From contig NZ_CP009278.1 in NCBI RefSeq assembly GCF_000747525.1, forward strand, positions 186,001 through 250,000: 64,000 nt of DNA. The letters are read 5' to 3'. Both the position numbers and the translations under genes were made by a program. Shown piece after piece: positions 35,810 through 44,126 of this stretch (position 1 is its first letter; every line of letters begins with the position of its first letter). This DNA comes from Sphingobacterium sp. ML3W. GTDB taxonomy: Bacteria > Bacteroidota > Bacteroidia > Sphingobacteriales > Sphingobacteriaceae. Under the pieces are notes generated by a model that did no database searches, had not been told where the DNA came from, and worked only from the letters and a program-made list of their open reading frames with translations.

Positions 35810-37123
35810 CTAGACCGTCTTAACATATTTAATGTCGTAATTTTCGATGTCTATGATATAGCCGTTTTTGATCAAGAAATCAAATAAGGGTTTAGCCTCT
35901 TCTGAAACTGACATATTCTTTGTGGTAATGATCTTGTTTTCTTTCTTCAACAAATAGGGATATGCATACAGTTTGATGTTCTTATTGAACATGCCCGAAA
36001 TGTAAGAAAGAAGTTCGTTGGTGTAGTGCTCCTTATTGTAATTGTCCGAGTTGAAGATATTTCGTAGGTTGGACACATTGGTGGCAATACCGATATTTTT
36101 GGGTTTAAAGTTATTGATAAACTCGGCTAGGTGATTGTTTCTCCTAAAGTTGCTGACAATAATGTTGTTGCCTGTGGAACAAAGTTCCTCTGCACGATGT
36201 GCAAACTCTTCGAGATCTTTGTCTGTGATGATATGATCTTCCTCTAAGACATTTCCCATTAAAACTTCGATCAATACAACGGTATTTTCTGTAGTTGCTC
36301 CGGTGTTCTTTTTAAATTGTTCAACGGCAAGGTTGAATAAGTCAAAGTTAGGAAGTGATTTTTGTCTATATTTTGTTCTTAAAAGAATGATATTCTTTTT
36401 ATACAGGTAGTCTTTTATCTGTGCAGCTTTACCATTTGGTTTAAAGATTGCTGCTTTAGCAAAACCCGTTGCGATTAGGTATAGATTAATGAGTCGTTCA
36501 TTGACGCTTTCAAATAAAGGACCGCTTGCTTTTACTAAATCAATTTCAACAGAACCCACCGATAGATTGTCGACCAATGATTCGATCATGGTCTGTATAT
36601 TGTCGGTGTAATAGTAAGCTGCAAATAGTAAGTTGACTCCGATAATACCCAATACTTTTTGCTGTAATTGGTTGTCACTATCGAGTAGTCTAACATGTAT
36701 AATGATGTCATTGGTAGGGCCGTCTACTTCGTGTTGAAATCTTAAACCAATCCAACCATGAGGTTCATTGGTTTTAGTAAAGTTTAATGTAGTGACGGTG
36801 TCTGCAAAGGCAAAGAATTTTTTATTACAATATTTTTCACCATGTAAGCGTTTGGTCAATAAGTCGAATTCATGTTTCAACATTTTCGTTAAACGGGTAC
36901 GACTTACATACCGACCATCTTCTTCTTCTCCGTAGATGGCATCGCTAAAAGTCATATCATAAGCCGACATTGTTTTGGCAATTGTTCCGGATGCTGCTCC
37001 TGCATTGAAAAAATTACGGGCAACTTCTTGACCAGCTCCAATTTCGGCAAAGGTGCCATAAATCTCTGCATTTAGATTGATTCTTAGCGCTTTTCTTTTG
37101 GTTTCAAATATTTCTCTTACCAT
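35810..37123 (-). CDS. Conserved protein of unknown function (437 residues)
   Basis: The protein begins MVREIFETKRKALRINLN, then YGTFAEIGAGQEVARNFF and GAASGTIAKTMSAYDM, which I know only as blocks of a conserved bacterial family with no confirmed role. Some annotations call such proteins nicotinic acid mononucleotide adenylyltransferase, but no HxGH or ISTxR motif is visible, so I do not accept this. No signal peptide or membrane segment is seen. It should be cytosolic. A TACCTTTG promoter element ends 4 nt before its start codon. Confidence 0.65.
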   Translation of the reverse strand: MVREIFETKRKALRINLNAEIYGTFAEIGAGQEVARNFFNAGAASGTIAKTMSAYDMTFSDAIYGEEEDGRYVSRTRLTKMLKHEFDLLTKRLHGEKYCNKKFFAFADTVTTLNFTKTNEPHGWIGLRFQHEVDGPTNDIIIHVRLLDSDNQLQQKVLGIIGVNLLFAAYYYTDNIQTMIESLVDNLSVGSVEIDLVKASGPLFESVNERLINLYLIATGFAKAAIFKPNGKAAQIKDYLYKKNIILLRTKYRQKSLPNFDLFNLAVEQFKKNTGATTENTVVLIEVLMGNVLEEDHIITDKDLEEFAHRAEELCSTGNNIIVSNFRRNNHLAEFINNFKPKNIGIATNVSNLRNIFNSDNYNKEHYTNELLSYISGMFNKNIKLYAYPYLLKKENKIITTKNMSVSEEAKPLFDFLIKNGYIIDIENYDIKYVKTV

Positions 37124-37127
37124 GCTG

Positions 37128-37135
37128 CAAAGGTA
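37128..37135 (-). promoter_or_regulatory. -7 element 4 nt before the 437-residue protein gene
   Basis: The minus strand reads TACCTTTG, then CAGC, then ATG. No TTG is seen at the -33 distance. If used, the transcript would have almost no leader. Confidence 0.45.
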
Positions 37136-37198
37136 CGAAAAATGCTAGTTTGCTGAAAACGAAAGGCTGATAAGAGAATAATTAGTCGATTGATAATA

Positions 37199-37232
37199 AA
37201 AGGGTTATTTTGATATCAAAATAACCCTTTTT
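37199..37232. terminator. Perfect 32-bp palindromic terminator
   Basis: The arms AAAGGGTTATTTTGAT and ATCAAAATAACCCTTT are exact reverse complements with no spacer (37199-37230), followed by T residues on the plus strand. It ends the Nudix-phosphosugar-mutase transcript on the minus strand. Confidence 0.75.
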
Positions 37233-37261
37233 TAAGCTTTATTTGTAAAATTTGACCTCAA

Positions 37262-37810
37262 TTATGCATCAAATATTTTCAATTTGTGAAAGGCATAAAA
37301 TAGCGCTGAACTCTGTAATGCTTGACCAAATTTGTTTTGAAGCAGCAATTCCTTTGCTTCTTCTAAAGAGACCAGAAACACATCGATATCTTCACTTTCA
37401 TCCAAATCCTGTTCTTGTACTTTTACTCCTCCTTGCATGAGGTAGGTATGGGTGATATTTTTACTTGTGGCCGGATTGGCATATAGTTCTGCAATTTTTT
37501 CAATCTTGGAAAATTGATAACCTGTTTCTTCCAGCATTTCTCGCTCTGCAGCATATTGTGGTTCTTCTCCTGGTTCCATTGTACCCGCTGGGATCTCAAG
37601 GATGATTTCACCTGCTGCATGACGATACTGCTTGATTATGATTAGCTTATTGTCTGTTGTAATACCAACCATATTGACCCAATTCGGGTATTCTAGCACA
37701 TAGTAATGGTCGTTAATCTTGCCATTGGGCAGTTCGCATGTATCTCTTCTCAATGTCGCCCAAGGGGCTTTACAGATGTATTCTGATGCGAGTAGTTTCC
37801 ACTTTTTCAT
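37262..37810 (-). CDS. Nudix hydrolase, ADP-ribose pyrophosphatase type
   Basis: The 182-residue protein has a complete Nudix box at residues 76-98, from GTMEPGEEPQYAAEREMLEE to TGY. It also has IKQYRHAAGEIILEIPAG just before it, typical of the ADP-ribose pyrophosphatase (NudF) branch. It would cleave ADP-ribose or related nucleotide sugars in the cytosol. It lies 8 nt after the phosphosugar mutase gene on the minus strand, so the two form an operon. Confidence 0.9.
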   Translation of the reverse strand: MKKWKLLASEYICKAPWATLRRDTCELPNGKINDHYYVLEYPNWVNMVGITTDNKLIIIKQYRHAAGEIILEIPAGTMEPGEEPQYAAEREMLEETGYQFSKIEKIAELYANPATSKNITHTYLMQGGVKVQEQDLDESEDIDVFLVSLEEAKELLLQNKFGQALQSSALFYAFHKLKIFDA

Positions 37811-37818
37811 ATCGCCAA

Positions 37819-39552
37819 TTAAATAATATCGGCCATCATTCGGTCCACTTTTGCTGTTAGTTCTTTTTGGAGTTCGTCATATGCAGCTTTATCTGTTAAA
37901 GGTGCTTTGACAGAACAATAAAATTTAATTTTAGGTTCTGTACCTGATGGTCTTGCTGAGATTACATCGCCATCGGCCGTGATGAATTGTAAAACATCAG
38001 ACTGAGGTAGATCGATTACTTTTTTGTCTCCTGAAGCGATATTAATGGCAATTGAACGTTCATAGTCACGGACTTCAATAACTGGGATGCCTCCTAAAGA
38101 TTTTGGAAGGTCGTTGCGTAGTTTATCCATCATTTCTATGATTTCTTCAGCACCCGCTTTACCCTTTTTAGTAAGTGAAACCAATTTCTCTTGGTAACAA
38201 CCAAATTCTTGATAAATATCGAGTAAGACATCGAAGAGCGACTTGCCTTTTGATTTATAGTAGGCTGTCATCTCGGCCAAGAAAGCACATGCATTTGGAG
38301 CGTCCTTGTCGCGTACAAGACTTCCGACTAAATAACCATAGCTTTCCTCTCCGCCGACAAGATATGTCGCCGAATCGCCTAGTTTGGTCATTAACTCGCC
38401 AATGTATTTGAAGCCTGTTAATGTTTCATGATAGGGAACGTTAAAATGCCTTGCAATATCGGCTTGGAGGTTTGTTGTTACAATTGTTTTGACTACATAA
38501 GGATTATTATTGAGCTGGTTCAGCTCTTTTTTAGCGCTCAATACATAATAAACGAGTAGGCTGCCAATCTGGTTTCCATTGAGTAATTGGAAGTTTCCTT
38601 TATCATTTTTCACAGCTATTCCAACGCGATCAGCATCCGGATCTGTCGCCAGTACAAGGTCTGCATCCAGCTCTTCACCTTTCTTTTTTGCCAGTGCCAT
38701 GGCATCTTCTTCTTCAGGATTTGGATAGATAACCGTCGGGAAATTTCCATCGGGAGTTGCTTGCTCTTCAACAACTGAGATATTTTCAAATCCCCAAGCT
38801 TTTAACATTTTTGGAACAATCGTAATTCCTGTACCATGGATGGGAGAGAATACGATTTTAAGATCTTTTTCAGCTTGAACTGCTTCTGGGTGGAGGCTTA
38901 ATTTTTTATTTTCTTCAATATAGATGTCATCAATCTCTTCACCTAAAGGGATTATGTTCTCAGGGATGGGTTGAAATAAGATTTCTGAAACATTTTGAAT
39001 GGCATTTACTTCAGCAATTACATTGGCATCATGTGGGGCAGTTAGTTGGCAACCATCATTCCAATAGGCTTTGTATCCGTTATATTCTTTTGGATTGTGA
39101 GACGCAGTCAGCATGACACCGCTTTGGCAACCGAAGTGACGGATTGCAAAAGACAATAGAGGGGTGGGACGAAGCTCATTAAATAAATATACTTGTATCC
39201 CATTAGCTGCGAATACATCAGCAACAAGTTGACCGAAAGCCTTCGAATTATTGCGGCTATCAAAGGCAACAGCAGCTTTGATGGTTTGGTTTGGGAATTG
39301 TTTTTTTAAATAGTTCGCTAATCCTTGTGTTGCTTTTCCGATGGTATATTTATTCATTCTATTGGAGCCGATACCCATTATTCCGCGTAAGCCACCCGTT
39401 CCAAATTCTAAATCTTTATAAAATGAATCTGTTAATTCTGTGATTTCGTTGTTGTCAATTAGCTTTTGCAACGCCGTTCTCGTTACTTCATCATATTCTG
39501 TGCTAAGCCATTGATTGACTTTTGCTTGTATTTCTTGATCCAGATTATTCAT
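37819..39552 (-). CDS. Phosphoglucomutase/phosphomannomutase family protein
   Basis: The 577-residue alpha-D-phosphohexomutase has the active-site phosphoserine in TASHNPKEYNG (Ser151), the metal loop DPDADR near residue 305, the sugar-binding GGEESYGYL and the phosphate-binding RPSGTEPKIKFY. It begins with GTGGLRGIMGIGSNRMN, the long-form type. It would interconvert glucose-1-phosphate and glucose-6-phosphate or the mannose equivalents. The substrate range cannot be told from these motifs. It precedes the Nudix gene in the same operon. Confidence 0.94.
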   Translation of the reverse strand: MNNLDQEIQAKVNQWLSTEYDEVTRTALQKLIDNNEITELTDSFYKDLEFGTGGLRGIMGIGSNRMNKYTIGKATQGLANYLKKQFPNQTIKAAVAFDSRNNSKAFGQLVADVFAANGIQVYLFNELRPTPLLSFAIRHFGCQSGVMLTASHNPKEYNGYKAYWNDGCQLTAPHDANVIAEVNAIQNVSEILFQPIPENIIPLGEEIDDIYIEENKKLSLHPEAVQAEKDLKIVFSPIHGTGITIVPKMLKAWGFENISVVEEQATPDGNFPTVIYPNPEEEDAMALAKKKGEELDADLVLATDPDADRVGIAVKNDKGNFQLLNGNQIGSLLVYYVLSAKKELNQLNNNPYVVKTIVTTNLQADIARHFNVPYHETLTGFKYIGELMTKLGDSATYLVGGEESYGYLVGSLVRDKDAPNACAFLAEMTAYYKSKGKSLFDVLLDIYQEFGCYQEKLVSLTKKGKAGAEEIIEMMDKLRNDLPKSLGGIPVIEVRDYERSIAINIASGDKKVIDLPQSDVLQFITADGDVISARPSGTEPKIKFYCSVKAPLTDKAAYDELQKELTAKVDRMMADII

Positions 39553-39630
39553 TGTTGTTGTGAATTAAAACCGTCAAATTAAATATTTTTTAGGAATGTA
39601 TTGCTTTATTTTTAAATAAAATATGCCTTG

Positions 39631-40326
39631 TTAAGCATCGCATCCACCATAGGCGCGATCGAGTACCGTAAAGATCCATTTTCCGTTTCTGCTTGTGATG
39701 TGAAATATAAGCGGAGCATTTTTGTCCGTCAATATCACGCGATAGCTTTTCGCTTCTAATGCTTTTAACTTTTGAATCTCAGCAGCTGATATTTTCGAAT
39801 CAAGAATTTCATTCATAAATTTTGCTGTATGGGATAATTCTGTTGGATGTTGCTTGTTATTACAGAACAATCCTTTTTTACTCCATGCCTCTTTTCCACA
39901 ATCGTAAGTTGGTAATGGCCCGAAAGTAACTTTTCCGGAAAAGCTTGATGATGTGTAGGGATAGTAATCAGGAATAGGCCGATTGAAATCAAAAGATGTC
40001 GCATGGACATAGATGGCTTGTACGCCAGGTCTGTATAGGGTATAAAAACCAACTGTCTTATCGATATAATCGTTTAACATTTTGGAGTTCTGTGTTTTAA
40101 ATGCCTGAGTGATTTTTGCTATCGCTAAGTCTAATGATTCTTCCTGAGTGGTTTCATCAATGGGAATGTCTATTGAATCGACTATTGTCGAAAGGCTATC
40201 AGGAGCGATCGCATCGATAGAGTCGCGTTGACTTTCCTTTTTATCTGCAGTTCTGTTGCAACTGCTTAGAAAAATAATCGATAATAGCGTGAAAGCCAAT
40301 ATTTTATTAAACATATTTGTCATCAT
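39631..40326 (-). CDS. Lipoprotein of unknown function
   Basis: The product of about 231 residues has a lipoprotein signal (FTLLSIIFLSSC, anchored cysteine near residue 23). The mature part has a low-complexity acidic D/S/I/P-rich linker and a beta-rich C-terminal domain with GFYTLYRPGVQAIY, PTYDCGKEAWSKKGLFC and HITSRNGKWIFTVLDRAYGGCDA. The paired cysteines suggest a disulfide-containing periplasmic domain. An ATG at 40314 (MFNK) would be an alternative start. I do not recognise a family. Confidence 0.7.
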   Translation of the reverse strand: MMTNMFNKILAFTLLSIIFLSSCNRTADKKESQRDSIDAIAPDSLSTIVDSIDIPIDETTQEESLDLAIAKITQAFKTQNSKMLNDYIDKTVGFYTLYRPGVQAIYVHATSFDFNRPIPDYYPYTSSSFSGKVTFGPLPTYDCGKEAWSKKGLFCNNKQHPTELSHTAKFMNEILDSKISAAEIQKLKALEAKSYRVILTDKNAPLIFHITSRNGKWIFTVLDRAYGGCDA

Positions 40327-40359
40327 TATTAAACGGATTTAATTCATTTAAGTTGCTTG

Positions 40360-40389
40360 CAAAATTATAATAACCGATGTCTTTATCAA
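40360..40389 (-). promoter_or_regulatory. Promoter for the lipoprotein gene
   Basis: The minus strand has TTG (40387-40389), 19 nt, then TAATTTTG (40360-40367), a full match to the Bacteroidota promoter. It lies 33 nt before the lipoprotein start. Confidence 0.6.
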
Positions 40390-40418
40390 AAGCATTATCC
40401 ATTTATCTTGTTTCTATT

Positions 40419-41183
40419 TTATTTATTTCTTGTTAAATTATCAATGATTGTTTTTAAGATGCTTCGTGTAGATGGTTTCCACCATTGTACTAAAATCTTT
40501 TCAATCGTTTCTTCTTGGTTTAAGCTTAGATTTTGAAGCAGTTCCTTTCTGAAGTTTAATTTAGAGGCTTGCCAAGTATCTTTGTTATACTGTGTAACTG
40601 TTTTTATTTTACGCAGTGCAGCAGTTTGAATGGTATTTGCCGATACTACTTCATCGACTAAACCTACTTTAAGGGCTTCTTGTGGACTTAGTAATCTCCC
40701 TTCCAATAACAAGCGATAAGCATTTGCTTTGCCAATCCAAAAGCTGTAGAGGTGAAAAATACTTTCTGGGACAATCAATCCTACTGGGATTTCATTCAAT
40801 CCGATCATAAAGTTTCCTTCAGCCATAATGCGGTAATCGCAACAGATTGCCAGGACACAGCCTCCTGCGGGGCTATGACCTGAAATAGCCGCTACTAACG
40901 GTTTTGGAAATGATGCGAGGTCATTTGTTGTTTTTAAAAATAATTGCCAAAACTCTTTAATTTCAACTTCATTATACGCATATAAAGTTATGAGATCCAA
41001 GCCTGCGCTAAAAAAACCTTCTTTTCCATGTAAGATGACGCCCTCAATGGATGGGTCCAGTTTTAGATCGTGTATACATGAGTTTAACTCTTCCAATAGA
41101 ACGGTATCCATGGCATTGGATTTCCCTCGGTCTAAGAATATATTCGCAATGCGGTCTTCTGTTTTAACAAGGATATGTTTCAT
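40419..41183 (-). CDS. Enoyl-CoA hydratase/isomerase family protein
   Basis: The 254-residue crotonase-fold protein shows the FFSAGLDLITL oxyanion-hole segment, the second one in AAISGHSPAGGCVLAICCDYRIM, and GLNEIPVGLIVPESI. The catalytic glutamates of classic hydratases are not clearly both present, so it may be an isomerase or another crotonase. Substrates are acyl-CoA thioesters. It stands alone and is not in a fatty-acid operon. A possible decayed reading frame lies just upstream. Confidence 0.85.
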   Translation of the reverse strand: MKHILVKTEDRIANIFLDRGKSNAMDTVLLEELNSCIHDLKLDPSIEGVILHGKEGFFSAGLDLITLYAYNEVEIKEFWQLFLKTTNDLASFPKPLVAAISGHSPAGGCVLAICCDYRIMAEGNFMIGLNEIPVGLIVPESIFHLYSFWIGKANAYRLLLEGRLLSPQEALKVGLVDEVVSANTIQTAALRKIKTVTQYNKDTWQASKLNFRKELLQNLSLNQEETIEKILVQWWKPSTRSILKTIIDNLTRNK

Positions 41184-41537
41184 AATTATCGCGATTTATT
41201 ATTGAAGTGAATTTTATATATCTGATTTGCTGTTACAAGTACTTTGATCTCCATATCTTAATTTAAGCCTAATTCCCTTTTTATGAAAGGAGAATATGCG
41301 TTTTCGATTAGCGGTTCTTTACCTTGGTATGATGCGAAATAAAAGACTTTTTGAGGTCTGATAGTTTTGAATCGATATAGCGCTAATAGCTTATCGTAAT
41401 AAACTAATTATAATCAATTTATATTTAATATTTGCGAAAAATTACGAAAATAATTTAAGAAATCATTGTTTTTAAAGGATAAGGTATCAATTTTAAATTT
41501 TCTCTAAATATTAGCCTAAAACAAATATCTTTGTGCT
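41184..41537. other. Divergent spacer between the enoyl-CoA hydratase gene and purD
   Basis: The 354-nt region contains an open minus-strand frame at 41258-41407 without a standard start codon (see findings), and the purD promoter at its right end. I see no RNA gene. Confidence 0.5.
41526..41533 (+). promoter_or_regulatory. -7 element 4 nt before purD
   Basis: TATCTTTG is followed by TGCT and the ATG of purD. No good TTG lies at the -33 distance. The spacing would place the first transcribed base at or near the start codon. Confidence 0.5.
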
Positions 41538-42812
41538 ATGAATATCCTAATTATTGGTTCTGGCGGTCGTGAATCAGCCTTCGCCTACAAACTTTCGCAA
41601 AGTAAGCGTCTTCAAAATTTGTTTATTGCTCCTGGAAATGCTGGTACAGGTGCGTATGGTCAAAACGTTCCATTAAAAGTAACAGACTTTGATGGCATTG
41701 CAAGTTTTGCTTTGGAAAACGACATTAATATGGTTTTAGTGGGTCCAGAGGAGCCATTAGTAAAAGGTATTCATGATTATTTCTTAAATCGTGCCGACTT
41801 GAAACATATACCTGTTATAGGTCCACAGCAAGCGGCGGCACAATTGGAAGGCTCGAAAGATTATTCAAAACAATTTATGGAGCGTCATGGTATCCCTACT
41901 GCGGCATCTCGTTCTTTTGATAAAACGAATTTAGAAGAAGGGCTGACGTATTTGGAAACACAAAACCTACCAATTGTGTTGAAGGCAGACGGTTTAGCAG
42001 CTGGTAAGGGAGTTTTAATCTGTGAAACATTGGAAGATGCAAAAACAGAACTGAAAGCCATGATTACGGATTCTAAATTTGGCGCAGCAAGCGATGTAGT
42101 CGTTGTCGAAGAGTTTTTGAAGGGTATTGAACTTTCTGTATTTGTATTGACGGACGGTAACTCTTATAAGGTATTGCCTTCTGCTAAAGACTATAAACGA
42201 ATTGGAGAAGGAGATACGGGCTTAAATACCGGTGGTATGGGTTCCATTTCCCCAGTTCCTTTTGCGGATGAAGTATTTTTAAATAAAGTTGAAGAACGTA
42301 TTATTAAACCTACTGTTGAAGGTTTAAAGAAAGATAATACGCCCTACAAAGGATTTATTTTTATCGGATTGATGAATGTAGATGGAGAGCCTTTGGTGAT
42401 TGAATACAATGTAAGAATGGGAGATCCCGAAACAGAATCTGTCTTGCCTCGTATCGAGTCGGATTTGATCGATTTATTAGAGGGTGTTGCTCAGGGTAAT
42501 TTGGAAACTCGGTCTTATACTGTTAGTCCCAAAACTGCAGTGACTGTGATGTTGGTAGCTGGTGGATATCCTGGAAACTACGAGTCGGGTAAAGTAATTT
42601 CAAATATTGAGAATGTAAAGGAATCAATTGTTTTTCATGCAGGGACAACTGAGAAGGATGGTCAAGTGTTGACTTCGGGAGGTCGTGTGATTGCGGTAAC
42701 CACGTTGCAGGACACGTTGTTTGATGCGTTGCAACAAGCAACTGCTGATGCAGGAAGAATCTATTTTGACGGTAAATACTTCCGAAGAGATATTGGTTTT
42801 GATTTGATTTAA
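41538..42812 (+). CDS. purD: Phosphoribosylamine-glycine ligase
   Basis: PurD (GAR synthetase) joins glycine to phosphoribosylamine in purine synthesis. The 424-residue ATP-grasp protein begins MNILIIGSGGRESAFAYKLSQ and shows VGPEEPLVKG, the ATP-grasp LKADGLAAGKGV, GLNTGGMGSISPVPF and VIEYNVRMGDPETE. This is the usual length. It is a single-gene unit whose promoter element sits unusually close to the start codon. Confidence 0.97.
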   Translation: MNILIIGSGGRESAFAYKLSQSKRLQNLFIAPGNAGTGAYGQNVPLKVTDFDGIASFALENDINMVLVGPEEPLVKGIHDYFLNRADLKHIPVIGPQQAAAQLEGSKDYSKQFMERHGIPTAASRSFDKTNLEEGLTYLETQNLPIVLKADGLAAGKGVLICETLEDAKTELKAMITDSKFGAASDVVVVEEFLKGIELSVFVLTDGNSYKVLPSAKDYKRIGEGDTGLNTGGMGSISPVPFADEVFLNKVEERIIKPTVEGLKKDNTPYKGFIFIGLMNVDGEPLVIEYNVRMGDPETESVLPRIESDLIDLLEGVAQGNLETRSYTVSPKTAVTVMLVAGGYPGNYESGKVISNIENVKESIVFHAGTTEKDGQVLTSGGRVIAVTTLQDTLFDALQQATADAGRIYFDGKYFRRDIGFDLI

Positions 42813-42831
42813 TATTTTTTTTAAATCTTTT

Positions 42832-42861
42832 TTGGAAGATTGATATAAAAGGCTATATTTG
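42832..42861 (+). promoter_or_regulatory. Promoter for tRNA-Glu
   Basis: TTG (42832-42834) and TATATTTG (42854-42861) are separated by 19 nt. This is a full Bacteroidota promoter, placed between purD and the tRNA. Confidence 0.6.
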
Positions 42862-42896
42862 CATCTCCAAACAGGGAAGTTCCCTACAGGAGATGC
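42861..42896 (+). promoter_or_regulatory. Nested hairpin in the tRNA-Glu leader
   Basis: GCATCTCC (42861-42868) pairs with GGAGATGC (42889-42896), and inside it AGGGA (42873-42877) pairs with TCCCT (42881-42885). It ends 7 nt before the tRNA. It could guide processing or be a protein-binding site. Its start overlaps the last base of the -7 element, so only part may be transcribed. Confidence 0.55.
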
Positions 42897-42903
42897 AAAA
42901 AAT

Positions 42904-42975
42904 GGCCCGTTCGTCTAGGGGTTAGGACGTTAGATTTTCATTCTAGAAACAGGGGTTCGATTCCCCTACGGGCTA
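42904..42975 (+). tRNA. tRNA-Glu (anticodon UUC)
   Basis: The 72-nt sequence folds as a cloverleaf. The acceptor arms GGCCCGT and ACGGGCT pair with a G-U at the first position, and the discriminator base is A. The anticodon loop TTTTCAT holds TTC, and the T arm has AGGGGTTCGATTCCCCT. The anticodon reads GAA and GAG codons. No CCA is encoded. It has its own promoter and a terminator right after it. Confidence 0.95.
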
Positions 42976-42977
42976 CG

Positions 42978-43009
42978 AAAGCGACTTAAGAAATTAAGTC
43001 GCTTTTTTT
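42978..43009 (+). terminator. Terminator of the tRNA-Glu gene
   Basis: AAAGCGACTTA pairs with TAAGTCGCTTT around a short loop, followed by T residues. Confidence 0.85.
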
Positions 43010-43332
43010 ATTGACCTAATTTTTAATCTAACTATATCCCCATCTAAAAGGTGTGAACTAAGCAAATAATCTCATTAATCTGAATAAGAAGAAATTGATA
43101 TCGTGCGACCTTTTTCTGAATTGAATTTGAAAGCCTTAATGTAATCATTAAATGATTTGATGGATGACTTGGGTACCATTAACAGTATAATTTAGGATGT
43201 TTATGTGAATTAAGTCTAAAAAAGAGTATTTCACAATGCTTATTGTCAATATGTCAGGTTTTCAGAAGCCTTTGTCTGTTGATTTTGAGCTTGGTACGTT
43301 ATTTGAGTGTTGGAACATATAAATATAGGAAA
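43010..43332. other. Intergenic region between the tRNA-Glu terminator and the pirin gene
   Basis: The 323-nt spacer is AT-rich. I see no clear promoter, hairpin or real gene. A minus-strand ORF of about 33 codons near 43077-43180 is too short and has no context, so I do not call it. Confidence 0.5.
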
Positions 43333-44046
43333 ATGCAAAAGATAATACATAAAGCTGAAAATCGTGGACATGTTGACTTTGGATGGTTGAAAAGTGCCCA
43401 CTCGTTTAGTTTCGGAAACTACTTCGATCAAGATAAACTTAATTTTGGTGCATTACGTGTTCTGAATGATGATTTTGTTGAAGCTGGAAATGGTTTTGGA
43501 AGTCATCCACATGATAACATGGAAATCGTCAGTATTCCTTTGTCTGGTGTTTTATCACATCAGGACAGTATGGGGACAAGTCGTGATATCCAAACCGGTG
43601 ATGTGCAGATTATGTCGGCAGGAACAGGTATTACGCATTCTGAGTTTAATGGTAGCAAAGAGCACCCCGTGAAATTCTTACAAATTTGGGTAATTCCACG
43701 TGAAAGACAATTGGTACCAAGTTATGATCAAAAGACTTATTTGGATATCGATCGAAAAAATAAGTTTGCAACAATCGTTTCTCCAGATCAGGCAGATAGT
43801 CAAGCGGTATTGATTCACCAAGATGCGTACTTTAATCTAGCGGATTTAGATGCTCATGCTGTTGTTGATTATGCGCTACATGGAGAACATAAAGGTGTTT
43901 ACGTATTTGTGTTAGAAGGAAGTATTCAAGTCGCTGGAGAGCTTCTAAACAGGCGGGATGCTATCGGTATTTGGGATGTTGATACTATTGAAATGCAGGC
44001 AACAGCAGATGCTCAGATTTTGTTGATAGAGGTACCGATGTTTTAA
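43333..44046 (+). CDS. Pirin family protein
   Basis: This bicupin of 237 residues begins with HKAENRGHVDFGWLKSAHSFSFG, typical of the YhhW-like pirins, and has the metal-binding GFGSHPHDNMEIVSIPLSG (His and Glu ligands) and AGTGITHSEFNGS. I start at the ATG at 43333, since the upstream ATG adds an unrelated hydrophobic extension. Some pirins of this group have quercetin 2,3-dioxygenase activity, but the biological role is open. It is a single-gene unit. Confidence 0.92.
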   Translation: MQKIIHKAENRGHVDFGWLKSAHSFSFGNYFDQDKLNFGALRVLNDDFVEAGNGFGSHPHDNMEIVSIPLSGVLSHQDSMGTSRDIQTGDVQIMSAGTGITHSEFNGSKEHPVKFLQIWVIPRERQLVPSYDQKTYLDIDRKNKFATIVSPDQADSQAVLIHQDAYFNLADLDAHAVVDYALHGEHKGVYVFVLEGSIQVAGELLNRRDAIGIWDVDTIEMQATADAQILLIEVPMF

Positions 44047-44065
44047 TTTAATAAACGATTTTAAC

Positions 44066-44106
44066 AAAAAAAGGGTTTGTATCTCATCGATACAAACCCT
44101 TTTTTA
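44066..44106. terminator. Bidirectional terminator between the pirin and sialidase genes
   Basis: The arms AAGGGTTTGTATC and GATACAAACCCTT pair perfectly with A and T runs outside. Both convergent genes end close to it. Confidence 0.88.
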
Positions 44107-44126
44107 TTCTTCAATGAGGTACGTTA

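Noticed and set aside
35810..37123. Annotation of the 437-residue protein as NadD-type adenylyltransferase
   Set aside because: It lacks HxGH and the C-terminal nucleotide-binding motif, and a bona fide nadD lies at 2470-3045.
43077..43180. 33-codon minus-strand ORF between tRNA-Glu and the pirin gene
   Set aside because: It is too short, has no promoter match and no recognisable product.
42904..43332. tRNA-Glu as an integration site for a mobile element
   Set aside because: No integrase gene, no repeat of the tRNA 3' end and no foreign-looking genes follow; the next gene is a common pirin.
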